Shown here one piece after another: positions 25,171 through 33,916 of a stretch of DNA of 64,000 bases. This DNA comes from Rhizobium glycinendophyticum (GTDB taxonomy: Bacteria > Pseudomonadota > Alphaproteobacteria > Rhizobiales > Rhizobiaceae). The notes under the pieces were generated by a model. The model saw only the letters and a list, made by a program, of their open reading frames with translations, was not told the DNA's origin and did no database searches. The position numbers and the translations under genes were made by a program. The stretch is taken from positions 353,977 to 417,976 of the forward strand of contig NZ_VFYP01000003.1 of assembly GCF_006443685.1 (NCBI RefSeq). Direction: 5' to 3'. The first letter of the stretch is position 1. Every line of letters begins with the position of its first letter.

Positions 25171-26499
25171 ATGAGCTACCACAACCCCTTCACCCCGCCG
25201 CGCAAGTCCGCAACCTTTGACGATTATACCCTGGCCGAAATCCGCCGTGCGGCGGCCACCGGCATCTACGACATCAGAGGCGCCGGCACCAAGCGCAAGG
25301 TCCCGCATTTCGACGACCTGCTTTTCCTCGGCGCATCCATCTCCCGCTATCCGCTGGAAGGCTACCGCGAGAAGTGCGATACCTCGGTCGTGCTCGGCAC
25401 GCGTTTTGCGAAGAAGCCGATCGAACTGAAGATCCCGATCACTATTGCCGGCATGAGCTTCGGCGCTCTCTCCGGCAATGCCAAGGAAGCGCTCGGCCGC
25501 GGCGCATCGCTCGCCGGCACCTCCACCACGACGGGCGACGGCGGCATGACCGACGAGGAGCGCGGCCATTCCGAAAAGCTCGTCTACCAGTACCTCCCCT
25601 CCCGCTACGGCATGAACCCCAGGGATCTTCGTCGCGCCGATGCGATAGAAGTGGTGGTTGGCCAGGGGGCGAAACCCGGCGGCGGCGGCATGCTGCTCGG
25701 CCAGAAGATCTCCGATCGCGTCGCCAACATGCGAAACCTGCCCAAGGGCATCGACCAGCGCTCCGCCTGCCGCCATCCGGACTGGACGGGCCCTGATGAT
25801 CTCGAAATCAAGATCCTCGAACTGCGCGAAATCACCGATTGGGAGAAGCCGGTCTATGTGAAAGTCGGCGGCGCACGCCCCTATTACGACACGGCGCTGG
25901 CGGTAAAGGCTGGCGCCGATGTCGTGGTGCTCGACGGCATGCAGGGTGGCACGGCCGCGACCCAGGATGTCTTCATCGAACACGTTGGCATGCCCACCCT
26001 TGCCTGCATCAGGCCTGCCGTCCAGGCGCTGCAGGATCTCGGCATGCACCGCAAGGTGCAACTGGTGATCTCAGGTGGCATCCGCTCGGGCGCTGATGTG
26101 GCGAAGGCCCTTGCGCTTGGCGCCGATGCTGTTGCAATCGGCACGGCAGCGCTGGTGGCCATAGGCGACAACGACCCGAAATGGGAAGAGGATTACCAGA
26201 AGCTGGGCACGACCGCCGGGGCCTATGACGACTGGCATGAAGGCAAGGACCCGGCCGGCATCACCACCCAGGATCCGGATCTCGCCGCCCGCCTTGACCC
26301 GGTCGCGGCCGGACGAAGGCTTGCCAACTACCTGAAGGTCATGACGCTGGAGGCGCAGACCATCGCCCGCGCCTGTGGCAAGAACAAGCTACACAATCTG
26401 GAGCCGGAGGATCTTTGCGCGCTGACGATGGAAGCCGCAGCCATGGCGCAGGTGCCACTCGCCGGCACTAGCTGGTATCCCGGAAAGGGAGGTTTCTAA
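25171..26499 (+). CDS. glxD: GlxD-type FMN-dependent glutamate synthase domain protein (MgsC-like)
   Basis: A 442-residue protein with the FMN-binding TIM barrel of glutamate synthase large subunits. Stretches include ITIAGMSFGALSGNAKEALG, GGGGMLLGQKI and VISGGIRSGADVAKALALGA (phosphate-binding end of the barrel). It would use ammonia (or methylamine, in the MgsC reading) and 2-oxoglutarate-derived intermediates to form glutamate or N-methylglutamate. It follows glxC by 14 bases. A strong hairpin follows its stop, before glnT. Confidence 0.86.
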   Translation: MSYHNPFTPPRKSATFDDYTLAEIRRAAATGIYDIRGAGTKRKVPHFDDLLFLGASISRYPLEGYREKCDTSVVLGTRFAKKPIELKIPITIAGMSFGALSGNAKEALGRGASLAGTSTTTGDGGMTDEERGHSEKLVYQYLPSRYGMNPRDLRRADAIEVVVGQGAKPGGGGMLLGQKISDRVANMRNLPKGIDQRSACRHPDWTGPDDLEIKILELREITDWEKPVYVKVGGARPYYDTALAVKAGADVVVLDGMQGGTAATQDVFIEHVGMPTLACIRPAVQALQDLGMHRKVQLVISGGIRSGADVAKALALGADAVAIGTAALVAIGDNDPKWEEDYQKLGTTAGAYDDWHEGKDPAGITTQDPDLAARLDPVAAGRRLANYLKVMTLEAQTIARACGKNKLHNLEPEDLCALTMEAAAMAQVPLAGTSWYPGKGGF

Positions 26500-26505
26500 C
26501 CACCT

Positions 26506-26548
26506 GAATGGCCGCATCCGACTCCCACGGATGCGGCCATTCTTCTTT
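26506..26548 (+). terminator. Strong hairpin terminator or attenuator between glxD and glnT
   Basis: Perfect 15-base stem (26506-26520 with 26528-26542), loop ACTCCCA, followed by TTCTTT. It starts six bases after the glxD stop and ends about 40 bases before the glnT start. It would stop most glxBCD transcripts or lower glnT expression. Confidence 0.85.
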
Positions 26549-26587
26549 CAACCGATGTGTCTCAATCCATAAAAATAGGGGAACGAC

Positions 26588-27895
26588 GTGACACAGGATC
26601 TGGCAGGCTTCGCGAAGGAGCGAGGCATCAAATACTTCATGATCAGCTACACCGACCTCTTCGGCGCCCAGCGCGCCAAGCTGGTCCCCGCCCAGGCCAT
26701 CTCCGACATGCAGAAGGACGGCGCAGGATTTGCAGGCTTCGCCACCTGGCTCGACCTCACTCCTGCCCACCCGGATCTCTTCGGCATTCCAGACGCCTCG
26801 TCCGTCATCCAGCTCCCCTGGAAGCCTGAGGTCGCCTGGGTTGCCGCCGACTGCATGATGGACGATGAACCGGTCGCGCAGGCGCCACGCGTGGTGTTGA
26901 AGAAACTGGTCGCGGAGGCAACAAAACTCGGCCTCAGGGTGAAAACCGGCGTTGAGCCCGAATTCTTCCTGATTTCCGCCGATGGCGAACAGATCTCCGA
27001 TCAATACGACACGGCGGAAAAGCCTTGCTACGACCAGCAGGCGCTGATGCGCCGTTATGACGTGATCGCGGAAATCTGCGACCACATGCTGGCGCTGGGC
27101 TGGAAACCCTACCAAAACGACCATGAGGATGCGAATGGCCAGTTCGAGATGAACTGGGAATATGACGACGCACTGAAGACGGCCGACAAGCACTCCTTCT
27201 TCAAGTTCATGGTGAAGTCCATTGCGGAGAAGCACGGGCTGCGCGCTACCTTCATGCCAAAGCCCTTCAAGGGCCTCACCGGCAACGGCTGCCACGCCCA
27301 CATTTCGGTCTGGGATCTCGAGGGCCAGATCAACGCCTTCGCCGACAAGGATATGCCTTTTGGCCTCTCCGCCAAGGGCAAGACATTCCTCGGCGGCATC
27401 ATGAAACATGCTTCGGCCTTGGCCGCAATCACCAACCCGACGGTCAATTCCTACAAGCGCATCAACGCCCCGCGCACAGTCTCCGGCGCCACCTGGGCTC
27501 CAAACACCGTGACCTGGACCGGAAACAACCGCACCCATATGGTCCGCGTCCCCGGCCCCGGCCGCTTCGAACTGCGGTTGCCGGATGGCGCGGTGAACCC
27601 CTACCTGCTCCAGGCAATCATCATTGCAGCGGGCTTGAGCGGCCTGAAGAGCGATGCCGATCCAGGTCCGCATCACGACATCGACATGTACCGCGACGGC
27701 CACACGGTGAAAGATGCGCCGCGCCTGCCGCTGAACCTGCTCGACGCGCTGCGAGAGTTCCAAAAAGACGCCCCGCTCCGGACGGCTTTGGGCGACGAAT
27801 TCTCCGACGCCTATCTCAAGCTGAAACGAAGCGAGTGGGATAGCTACTGCGGCCACTTCACCGCCTGGGAGCGCCAGACGACGCTGGACGTCTGA
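26588..27895 (+). CDS. glnT: GlnT-type (type III) glutamine synthetase / gamma-glutamylmethylamide synthetase
   Basis: A 435-residue ATP-dependent glutamate-amine ligase of the glutamine synthetase fold. It is of the GlnT group of rhizobia, which is close to gamma-glutamylmethylamide synthetase. Visible motifs are TGVEPEFFLIS (metal-binding Glu), QFEMNW, GNGCHAHISVW (ATP/metal His) and RVPGPGRFELRLPDGAVNPY. Translation starts at GTG 26588 after AGGGGAAC. With glxBCD it forms a nitrogen-assimilation module, either ammonia or methylamine based. The hairpin just upstream suggests separate control. Confidence 0.88.
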   Translation: MTQDLAGFAKERGIKYFMISYTDLFGAQRAKLVPAQAISDMQKDGAGFAGFATWLDLTPAHPDLFGIPDASSVIQLPWKPEVAWVAADCMMDDEPVAQAPRVVLKKLVAEATKLGLRVKTGVEPEFFLISADGEQISDQYDTAEKPCYDQQALMRRYDVIAEICDHMLALGWKPYQNDHEDANGQFEMNWEYDDALKTADKHSFFKFMVKSIAEKHGLRATFMPKPFKGLTGNGCHAHISVWDLEGQINAFADKDMPFGLSAKGKTFLGGIMKHASALAAITNPTVNSYKRINAPRTVSGATWAPNTVTWTGNNRTHMVRVPGPGRFELRLPDGAVNPYLLQAIIIAAGLSGLKSDADPGPHHDIDMYRDGHTVKDAPRLPLNLLDALREFQKDAPLRTALGDEFSDAYLKLKRSEWDSYCGHFTAWERQTTLDV

Positions 27896-27921
27896 CGCAT
27901 CGGTCAGAAAGACAGGGGGCA

Positions 27922-27942
27922 TATCCGGGATAGCCCCGGATA
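27922..27942. terminator. Hairpin in the convergent gap between glnT and the S-methyltransferase gene
   Basis: Perfect 8-base stem TATCCGGG / CCCGGATA with loop ATAGC. There is no clear T-run on either strand, so it is a possible bidirectional terminator only. A second small hairpin, GAGCC-TGA-GGCTC, lies at 27972-27984. Confidence 0.45.
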
Positions 27943-27995
27943 CGGGCTCCTTGCCGTGAGCGATCTGCAGAGAGCCTGAGGCTCACAGAGGCGTC

Positions 27996-28907
27996 TCAAG
28001 CCACCCGACGCAGAGCCGTCGCAACCGTGTGAATGTGCTCCGCTCCAATGCCGCAGCATCCGCCGATCATCGTGGCGCCGGCATCGGCCCACTGGCAGGC
28101 GAAACGGGAATAAACATCACCCGTCAGGTCCTGACGCGTGTCGTGCAACCCCTCGTTTGCCGCCTTTTCGTCCGTATCGGTCTCGAAGGCATTGGCATAG
28201 ACGCCGATCTTGAGGTCGGCGCCTCTTTCGGCGAACACCGCCGCCGCCGTCTCGACCGCATGCTTCATCACTTCCGGCTTGGCGCAGTTGAAGAGCAGCG
28301 CCGAAGCGCCCGAGCCGGCGGCCCATTCGGCAGCGGCTCTCACCGTTTCGCCAGACCGCAGCGTCGCCTCGCCGCCTGCCACCTGAGCCTCACCATCGGC
28401 AAGCGTGAATGAAATCCAGAACGGCTTCGGATGCGCCTTGATGGCTTCGCTCACAGCCTCACCTTCCGCGATTAGGCTGAGCGTCTCGCCAAGCCAGACA
28501 TCGATATGCGGCGCCAGATGCTCGACCAGCACCTGGAGATAATCCTGTACGCGCGACGGGTCGAAATTCTCCGGCTCATAGGAGCCGAAGATCGGCGGCA
28601 GCGAACCGGCAACCAAGACCTTGCGGTCACTGGCGTCCGCAGCCTCGCGGGCTAGCCGTCCGGAGAGCGCGATCAGATCTGCCCCGTTCTTGGCAAAACG
28701 CTCTTCGCCGATGTGGAAAGGCACAAGTGCATAGGAATTGGTGGTGACGACATCGGCACCGGCGGCAATAAATTCCGCATGCACCTGGCGGACGATTTCG
28801 GGGCTGTTCATCAGCGCCAGGGCCGACCATTCCGGCTGCTTGAGTTCGGCACCAAGCCGCAACAATTCGCGGCTCATGCCGCCGTCGAGAATAAGGGTGT
28901 CTGCCAT
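27996..28907 (-). CDS. Homocysteine S-methyltransferase family protein (MmuM-like)
   Basis: A 303-residue zinc-dependent methyltransferase with the betaine/homocysteine S-methyltransferase barrel. The zinc cysteines are Cys208 (LLFNCAKPEV) and Cys284/Cys285 (GGCCGIG). It starts at ATG 28907 (MADTLILDGGMSREL). The family transfers a methyl group, often from S-methylmethionine, to homocysteine. It lies 23 bases downstream of a Cys/Met-type PLP enzyme and an amino acid ABC transporter on the same strand, which suggests joint use of a methylated sulfur amino acid; the substrate is inferred. Confidence 0.88.
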   Translation of the reverse strand: MADTLILDGGMSRELLRLGAELKQPEWSALALMNSPEIVRQVHAEFIAAGADVVTTNSYALVPFHIGEERFAKNGADLIALSGRLAREAADASDRKVLVAGSLPPIFGSYEPENFDPSRVQDYLQVLVEHLAPHIDVWLGETLSLIAEGEAVSEAIKAHPKPFWISFTLADGEAQVAGGEATLRSGETVRAAAEWAAGSGASALLFNCAKPEVMKHAVETAAAVFAERGADLKIGVYANAFETDTDEKAANEGLHDTRQDLTGDVYSRFACQWADAGATMIGGCCGIGAEHIHTVATALRRVA

Positions 28908-28930
28908 GGGAATGTCTCCGTCGGATGCGG

Positions 28931-30163
28931 TCAGGGGGTAAGCGCCTGGTCGAGGTCGGCGATGATATCGGCCGGGGTCTCGAGGCCGATCGACAGGCGG
29001 AAGAGCCCGTCGCCGGCATAGGCGCGGTAATCTGCAAGCGGCTCGCCGGTGAGCCGGTAGGTTGAATCCATCATCTCGTCGGTATCCATGAGAACGACGA
29101 GGCTGCGCTGATGGCCGAGTGAGAAGGCGTAGTGAGCGACCCGCAGTCGCTCGGCCAGTCGGCACGCCGTGGCTTTCGGATCGCGCGTCCGAAAACCGAT
29201 CATGCCGCCGAACACGTCCATCTGGCGCTTCGCAAGGTCATGCTGAGGGTGGGAGTCCAGGCCGGGATAGATAACCCGCTCCACCTGCGGGTGGCTCTCC
29301 AGAAAGCGTGCGACCGAGAGCGCCGTCTCCGAGGCCATGCGCAGGCGCGGATAAAGCGTGTCGATGCCGCGCATGATCAGCCAGGCGGCGTGGGCCGAGA
29401 GGGCCGCCCCCAGATAAACGCCCGCACGACCCCGGATCTGAGCAACCAGTTCCCTGCGGCCGGCTACGGCGCCGCCGAGCGCATCCCCATGGCCGTTGAT
29501 GAACTTGGTCAGCGAATGGACGACCAGATCGACGCCGAGCGAGAGCGGTCGTGTCGCGACAGGCGTGGCGAAGGTGGAATCCACCGAGGTCAGCACGCCA
29601 TGGCGTGCGGCAATGGCCGCCAGCGCCTTGAGATCCACGAGGCGCAGGATAGGATTAACAGGGCTTTCGCAATGAATGAGCTGCGTGTTCGGCCGGATCG
29701 CCGCCTCGACAAGATCGAGCCGCGCCATGTTGACGGGGGTGACCTCAATGCCCAAATCCGGCAGCACGCGCTGGGTGAGCTCGGCAGCGCCTGCATAACA
29801 GACGTCGGAGACAATCAAGTGGTCGCCAGCCTTGAGCAGCGTCAGCAACATGCCGGCAATCGCGGCCATGCCCGTGGCGCTGGCAAGCGCATCCTCAGCA
29901 TCTTCCAGCGCGGCCAAACGTTGTTCAAGCTGGCGGACAGTCGGATTGGTCCAGCGCGCGTAGAGATAAGGAAGCGATGCCAGATCCTCGACGCCATCGG
30001 CGGAAAACGCCCCATCTCCCGGCATCAGCACATTGTTCACCGACATCGAAATGTTCGGCGCGATCGCGCCCGTCCCCGGATCGATCACAAGACCCGCGTC
30101 GAGCGACCGGGTCTCGGGTCCCGCAGTGGACGGCAAAGGATGCGTGACGAAGGTTTTGGACAT
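28931..30163 (-). CDS. Cys/Met-metabolism PLP-dependent enzyme (cystathionine gamma-synthase/lyase family)
   Basis: A 410-residue fold-type I PLP enzyme. The Schiff-base lysine is Lys220 in VVHSLTKFINGHGDALGG. The PLP/active-site region YARWTNPT (near residue 68) and the SVDSTFATP stretch are typical of the cystathionine gamma-synthase, beta-lyase and methionine gamma-lyase group. The sequence does not decide between synthase and lyase. It is in line with the S-methyltransferase gene downstream and the ABC transporter upstream (20-base gap). Confidence 0.87.
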   Translation of the reverse strand: MSKTFVTHPLPSTAGPETRSLDAGLVIDPGTGAIAPNISMSVNNVLMPGDGAFSADGVEDLASLPYLYARWTNPTVRQLEQRLAALEDAEDALASATGMAAIAGMLLTLLKAGDHLIVSDVCYAGAAELTQRVLPDLGIEVTPVNMARLDLVEAAIRPNTQLIHCESPVNPILRLVDLKALAAIAARHGVLTSVDSTFATPVATRPLSLGVDLVVHSLTKFINGHGDALGGAVAGRRELVAQIRGRAGVYLGAALSAHAAWLIMRGIDTLYPRLRMASETALSVARFLESHPQVERVIYPGLDSHPQHDLAKRQMDVFGGMIGFRTRDPKATACRLAERLRVAHYAFSLGHQRSLVVLMDTDEMMDSTYRLTGEPLADYRAYAGDGLFRLSIGLETPADIIADLDQALTP

Positions 30164-30183
30164 GATTGGTCTTTCAGAGCCGC

Positions 30184-30873
30184 TCAGCGGCGGATCGGCA
30201 CCTGGGCCTCAATGAAACCGAAGGCTCGGGTAATCAGGACGGTGAGCACGACATAGAAGAGGGTGACAACGAGCAGCGGCTCGTAAACGAGAAGCGTATC
30301 CTGCCGGACCTTGAAAGCGACGGCATAGAGATCCATGACGGTCACCGTGAAGGCGAGCGGTGTCGCCTTCAACTGCAGCACCACCTCGCCGGCGATTGTC
30401 GGAAGCGCCGTGCGGATGGCGCGCGGCAGCCAGATGCGACACACCAGCGTGAACCGGCTCATGCCGAGTGCACGCCCCGCCTCCAGCTCACCCTTGGGCA
30501 CGGAGAGGAGCGCACCACGCAGGACCTCTGCCTCATAGGCCGCATAGTTGAGCGTGAAGGATAAGGCAGCGAAGAAGAAGCCTTCGCGCAAGATCGGCCA
30601 GAGAAAGCTGTGGCGCAGCCCGGGCACCATCGGCAAAAGCGATCCGACGCCGTAATAAAGCAGCCAGAGCTGGATCAGCAGCGGCGTTCCCCGAAACACG
30701 GTCGAATAACCGCGCGCGAGACTGCGCGTCACTGGTCCGCCGCTCACCATCGCAAAGGCGAGACCGATCGCCAGGATGAAGCCGAAGCCGACCGAGATCA
30801 CGAGCAGCGCTACCGTCTGGAAGGCACCGTCGAGGAGAAGCGGCCAGTATTTGGAAAGCCAGTCGAAATCCAT
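30184..30873 (-). CDS. Amino acid ABC transporter permease (HisM/GlnP family)
   Basis: A 229-residue inner-membrane permease of the polar amino acid uptake family with about five transmembrane helices. The EAA loop, which contacts the ATPase, is visible in GELEAGRALGMSRFTLVCRI. ATG 30873 with GGGGGAGG upstream gives the start; the much longer open frame reaching 31590 is out-of-frame shadow of the preceding gene. It pairs with the permease at 30888-31613, 14 bases upstream. Confidence 0.92.
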   Translation of the reverse strand: MDFDWLSKYWPLLLDGAFQTVALLVISVGFGFILAIGLAFAMVSGGPVTRSLARGYSTVFRGTPLLIQLWLLYYGVGSLLPMVPGLRHSFLWPILREGFFFAALSFTLNYAAYEAEVLRGALLSVPKGELEAGRALGMSRFTLVCRIWLPRAIRTALPTIAGEVVLQLKATPLAFTVTVMDLYAVAFKVRQDTLLVYEPLLVVTLFYVVLTVLITRAFGFIEAQVPIRR

Positions 30874-30887
30874 TGTCTCCTCCCCCG

Positions 30888-31613
30888 TCAGGCCGTCAAC
30901 CGCTGGCCCCGGCGCACACGACGCTCGAGCCAGTGGAAGACGAGATTGGAGAGAAGCGTGATCGCCAAATAGAGAATGGCGGCCGCCAGAAAGAACAGGA
31001 AATACTGTTTGGTATTGGCGCCAGCGAGCCGCGTGGTGAGCGCCAGTTCCTGATAACCGACGACGGCAACCAGCGCACTGTCCTTGGTCACGGACATCCA
31101 GAGATTGGCCATGCCGGGCAGCGCATTGGGCAACAGCGCCGGCAAGGTCACCCGACGGAAGCGGAGAAATGGCGACATGCCGAAGGCGCGGGCTGCCTCG
31201 ATTTGGCCGGCCGGGATCGCAAGGATCGCCCCGCGCAGCACCTCGGTCATATAGGCGCCCTGAACGAAGCCGAGCACGGCAACGGCTGCGACGAACCCAT
31301 TGACCTCTACCGGCGGCATGCCGAAAGACTGCAGCAGCCGGTTTAACCCGTCGGTGCCGGCATAGTAGAGGCCGACGATCAGGATGAGTTCCGGCACCGC
31401 ACGGATGGTGCCGGTATAGAGCTTCAACAGCAGCCCCACCGGCCGGTTGCCGGAGAGCTTGCCCATCGCGCCGAAGAGCCCGAAGACGAGCCCGATGGCG
31501 AAGGCGGTTGCCGAGATGGCGACGGTCGTAACGGCACCCGTCAGCAGCGCACCGCCCCAGCCGGGAGGCTCGAGCGCCAGCAATTGCCATGCCGTCATCG
31601 GGGTTGTCGCCAT
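30888..31613 (-). CDS. Amino acid ABC transporter permease (HisQ/ArtQ family)
   Basis: A 241-residue permease with five or so transmembrane segments and the EAA loop in GQIEAARAFGMSPFLRFRRV. It forms a heterodimeric channel with the neighbouring permease. It lies 15 bases after the binding-protein gene. Transport of a polar or sulfur-containing amino acid is inferred from family and from the downstream methionine-type enzymes. Confidence 0.92.
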   Translation of the reverse strand: MATTPMTAWQLLALEPPGWGGALLTGAVTTVAISATAFAIGLVFGLFGAMGKLSGNRPVGLLLKLYTGTIRAVPELILIVGLYYAGTDGLNRLLQSFGMPPVEVNGFVAAVAVLGFVQGAYMTEVLRGAILAIPAGQIEAARAFGMSPFLRFRRVTLPALLPNALPGMANLWMSVTKDSALVAVVGYQELALTTRLAGANTKQYFLFFLAAAILYLAITLLSNLVFHWLERRVRRGQRLTA

Positions 31614-31628
31614 CGTCTGTGCGGCCGC

Positions 31629-32399
31629 TTACTTGCCGTAGATGTCGAAGGAGAAGTACTTCTTCGAAATCTCGTCATACTTGCCAGACGCCCTGACGGC
31701 AGCGATCGCGTCGTTCAGCTTGGCCTTGAGTTCGGTATCCTCCTTGCGCAACCCGCCGCCGACGCCGATACCAAGAACAGCAGGATCATCCGCGACATCA
31801 CCCATATCGGCGCAGCAATCTTTGCCGAAATCCGACTTGAGGAATGCGTCGAGCACGATCGAATCGCCGAAGACGTAGTCAATGCGACCTGCAGCGAGGT
31901 CCTGGAAAGCTTCGTCGAGCGTCTGGTAGGTCTGTTCCTCGGCCTTGTCGGCGAAATATTTCTTGTAATATTCCGACTGCACCGTCGACACCTGAATACC
32001 GATCGTCTTGCCCTCGACAGCTTCCGGCGTAGCGCCCGGCTCCTGGTCCTTCGGGCCGATGAGCTTGCTCGGTGTGTTGTAGTATTTATTGGTGAAGTCG
32101 ATGGTCTTCAGACGTTCGTCGGTGATCGACATCGACGACCAGATGACGTCGAACTTCTTCGACTGCAGCGCCGGGATCAGGCCATCCCAGGACAAGTCGA
32201 CGACCGAGCAGGTCTCCTTCATCTCGGCACAGACCGCATTCATCATGTCGATTTCCCAACCCTGCCAGACTCCCGATGCATCCTTGGCGAAGAAGGGCGG
32301 ATAGGCCTCATTCATGATGCCGAAGCGCACTTCCGCCTGGGCGGTGACGGCGGTTACGGTAAGTGCTGCACCGGCGAGAAGGAGGGAGATAAGTTTCAT
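31629..32399 (-). CDS. Amino acid ABC transporter periplasmic binding protein
   Basis: A 256-residue type II solute-binding protein (SBP_bac_3 family). A Sec signal peptide ends around AQA (residue 22). The mature part begins EVRFGIMNEAYPPFFAKDAS and has the WEIDMMNAVC and VIWSSMSITDERLKTIDFT stretches typical of the lysine/arginine/ornithine group. A Cys pair (KDCCADMGD) is present near residue 190. It determines substrate specificity for the two permeases downstream; the ligand is not predictable by eye. Confidence 0.92.
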   Translation of the reverse strand: MKLISLLLAGAALTVTAVTAQAEVRFGIMNEAYPPFFAKDASGVWQGWEIDMMNAVCAEMKETCSVVDLSWDGLIPALQSKKFDVIWSSMSITDERLKTIDFTNKYYNTPSKLIGPKDQEPGATPEAVEGKTIGIQVSTVQSEYYKKYFADKAEEQTYQTLDEAFQDLAAGRIDYVFGDSIVLDAFLKSDFGKDCCADMGDVADDPAVLGIGVGGGLRKEDTELKAKLNDAIAAVRASGKYDEISKKYFSFDIYGK

Positions 32400-32441
32400 G
32401 GCGGATGGTCCCCTTAAGTGGATGGAATGCGAATGGATCGG

Positions 32442-33233
32442 TCAGCCAGCGGCGCGACCGGAAAGACTGCGGGTGAAGTCGCGGCAGCGGGCACTGGTCG
32501 GATCGCCGAATACGCGCTCCGGCGGCCCCTCTTCCTCGACGCGACCACGATCGAGGAACATCACATGGGTGGACACGTCGCGGGCAAAGGCCATTTCATG
32601 GGTGACGAGCAGCATGGTGCGCCCCTCTTCGGCGAGATCGCGGATGACCTTCAGCACTTCGCCGACCAGTTCCGGATCGAGCGCCGATGTTGGCTCGTCG
32701 AACAGCATGACGGCCGGATCGACGCAGAGCGCACGCGCAATGGCGGCGCGTTGCTGCTGGCCGCCTGAGAGAAAGGCCGGATAGGCATCTCGCTTGTCGT
32801 AGAGCCCGACCTTGGCGAGCAGGCCCTCCGCCTTCTCGATCGCCTCGCGACGCGGCACCTTCAGGACATGTACCGGCGCTTCAATGACGTTTTCCAGAAC
32901 CGTGCGATGAGCCCAGAGATTGAAGCTCTGGAAAACCATGCCAAGCCCGGTGCGCAACCGCTCCAACTGCTTGCGATCGGCGGCTTCCAGGCCGCCTTTA
33001 TTGGAAGGCCTCAAGCGCAACTCTTCGCCACCGACGATGATGCGTCCCTGATCGGGTGTTTCAAGCAGGTTGATGCAGCGCAGGAAGGTGCTTTTGCCCG
33101 AGCCTGACGAGCCGATCAGCGAGATTACGTCACCACGCTTGGCCGTGGCGGAGACGCCCTTCAAAACCTCCAGAGGGCCGAAGCTCTTGTGGAGATCAGT
33201 TACGTCAAGGGCAGCGCTGGCGGCTATCGTCAT
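32442..33233 (-). CDS. Amino acid ABC transporter ATP-binding protein (HisP/GlnQ family)
   Basis: A 263-residue ABC ATPase with Walker A GSSGSGKST (about residues 37-45), signature LSGGQQQRAAIARAL and Walker B VMLFDEPTSALDPE. It energises the amino acid importer encoded downstream. It is the first gene of the operon, divergent from the Lrp-type regulator, with 42 bases to the binding-protein gene. Confidence 0.94.
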   Translation of the reverse strand: MTIAASAALDVTDLHKSFGPLEVLKGVSATAKRGDVISLIGSSGSGKSTFLRCINLLETPDQGRIIVGGEELRLRPSNKGGLEAADRKQLERLRTGLGMVFQSFNLWAHRTVLENVIEAPVHVLKVPRREAIEKAEGLLAKVGLYDKRDAYPAFLSGGQQQRAAIARALCVDPAVMLFDEPTSALDPELVGEVLKVIRDLAEEGRTMLLVTHEMAFARDVSTHVMFLDRGRVEEEGPPERVFGDPTSARCRDFTRSLSGRAAG

Positions 33234-33348
33234 CGGGATCCTGAGACATTCGGAGGTGCAAGACCATAGATGGCGATCCGCGCCTCTTTTCCGCGCATTT
33301 CTTGCATTCGTTGCAGAATTCCCGCAGAAAGCACCAGAGAACGCTCAT

Positions 33349-33370
33349 GATCAGCACTGATCCCGATCAG
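33349..33370. promoter_or_regulatory. GATCAG palindrome in the ABC operon / Lrp divergent promoter
   Basis: GATCAG-CA-CTGATC (33349-33362) is a perfect inverted repeat. A third GATCAG (33365-33370) follows after two bases. It lies between the ATPase start (33233) and the Lrp-type gene (33422). Candidate site for that regulator. Confidence 0.5.
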
Positions 33371-33421
33371 CGCACCCGACTGGTCAGGTGAGGCGCAACG
33401 CCAGCGAAGGAGACGACGGCC

Positions 33422-33892
33422 ATGGTCGAACAACTGGACCAATTCGATCGCAGCATTCTCGATCTTCTGCAGCGCGATTGCCAGATGAAGGCGGAGGCCA
33501 TTGCGGACAAGGTGGGCCTTTCTCCCTCAGCGGTCCAACGCCGTTTGAAGCGCTTGCGCACGGACGGCATCATCACCGCCGAGATCGCGGTCGTCTCCCG
33601 CAAGGCGACCGATTATCCGATGACCTTCATCACCGGCATGGAGATCGAGCGGGACAATTATGATGCGCTCGCCCGCTTCCGCGCCTGGGCGGACAAGCAG
33701 GACAACATCCAGCAGGTCTACTATGTGACGGGCCAGGTCGATCTGGTCGCCATCATCACTGCCCGCGATGTCGAGCATTACGATGACATCAGCGCGCAAC
33801 TGATGTCCGAAAATCCGCAGATCAAGCGCATGAACACCAACGTCGTGTTGCGCGACATCAAGATCGGGCTGCAGATCCCCATTAAACCCTGA
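33422..33892 (+). CDS. Lrp/AsnC-family transcriptional regulator
   Basis: A 156-residue regulator with an N-terminal winged HTH (LDQFDRSILDLLQRDCQMKA, then KVGLSPSAVQRRLKRLRTDG) and a C-terminal RAM ligand-binding domain (VYYVTGQVDLVAIITARDVE). It is divergent from the amino acid ABC operon, the usual arrangement for a local activator responding to the imported amino acid. The final residues MNTNVVLRDIKIGLQIPI are family-typical. Confidence 0.93.
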   Translation: MVEQLDQFDRSILDLLQRDCQMKAEAIADKVGLSPSAVQRRLKRLRTDGIITAEIAVVSRKATDYPMTFITGMEIERDNYDALARFRAWADKQDNIQQVYYVTGQVDLVAIITARDVEHYDDISAQLMSENPQIKRMNTNVVLRDIKIGLQIPIKP

Positions 33893-33916
33893 GGCGATGA
33901 ACTGCCTCTTGGTCCG

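Noticed and set aside
30184..31590. A 468-codon minus-strand frame as one fused transporter gene
   Set aside because: Only its last 229 codons match a permease; the first part is Arg-rich out-of-frame sequence of the neighbouring permease gene.
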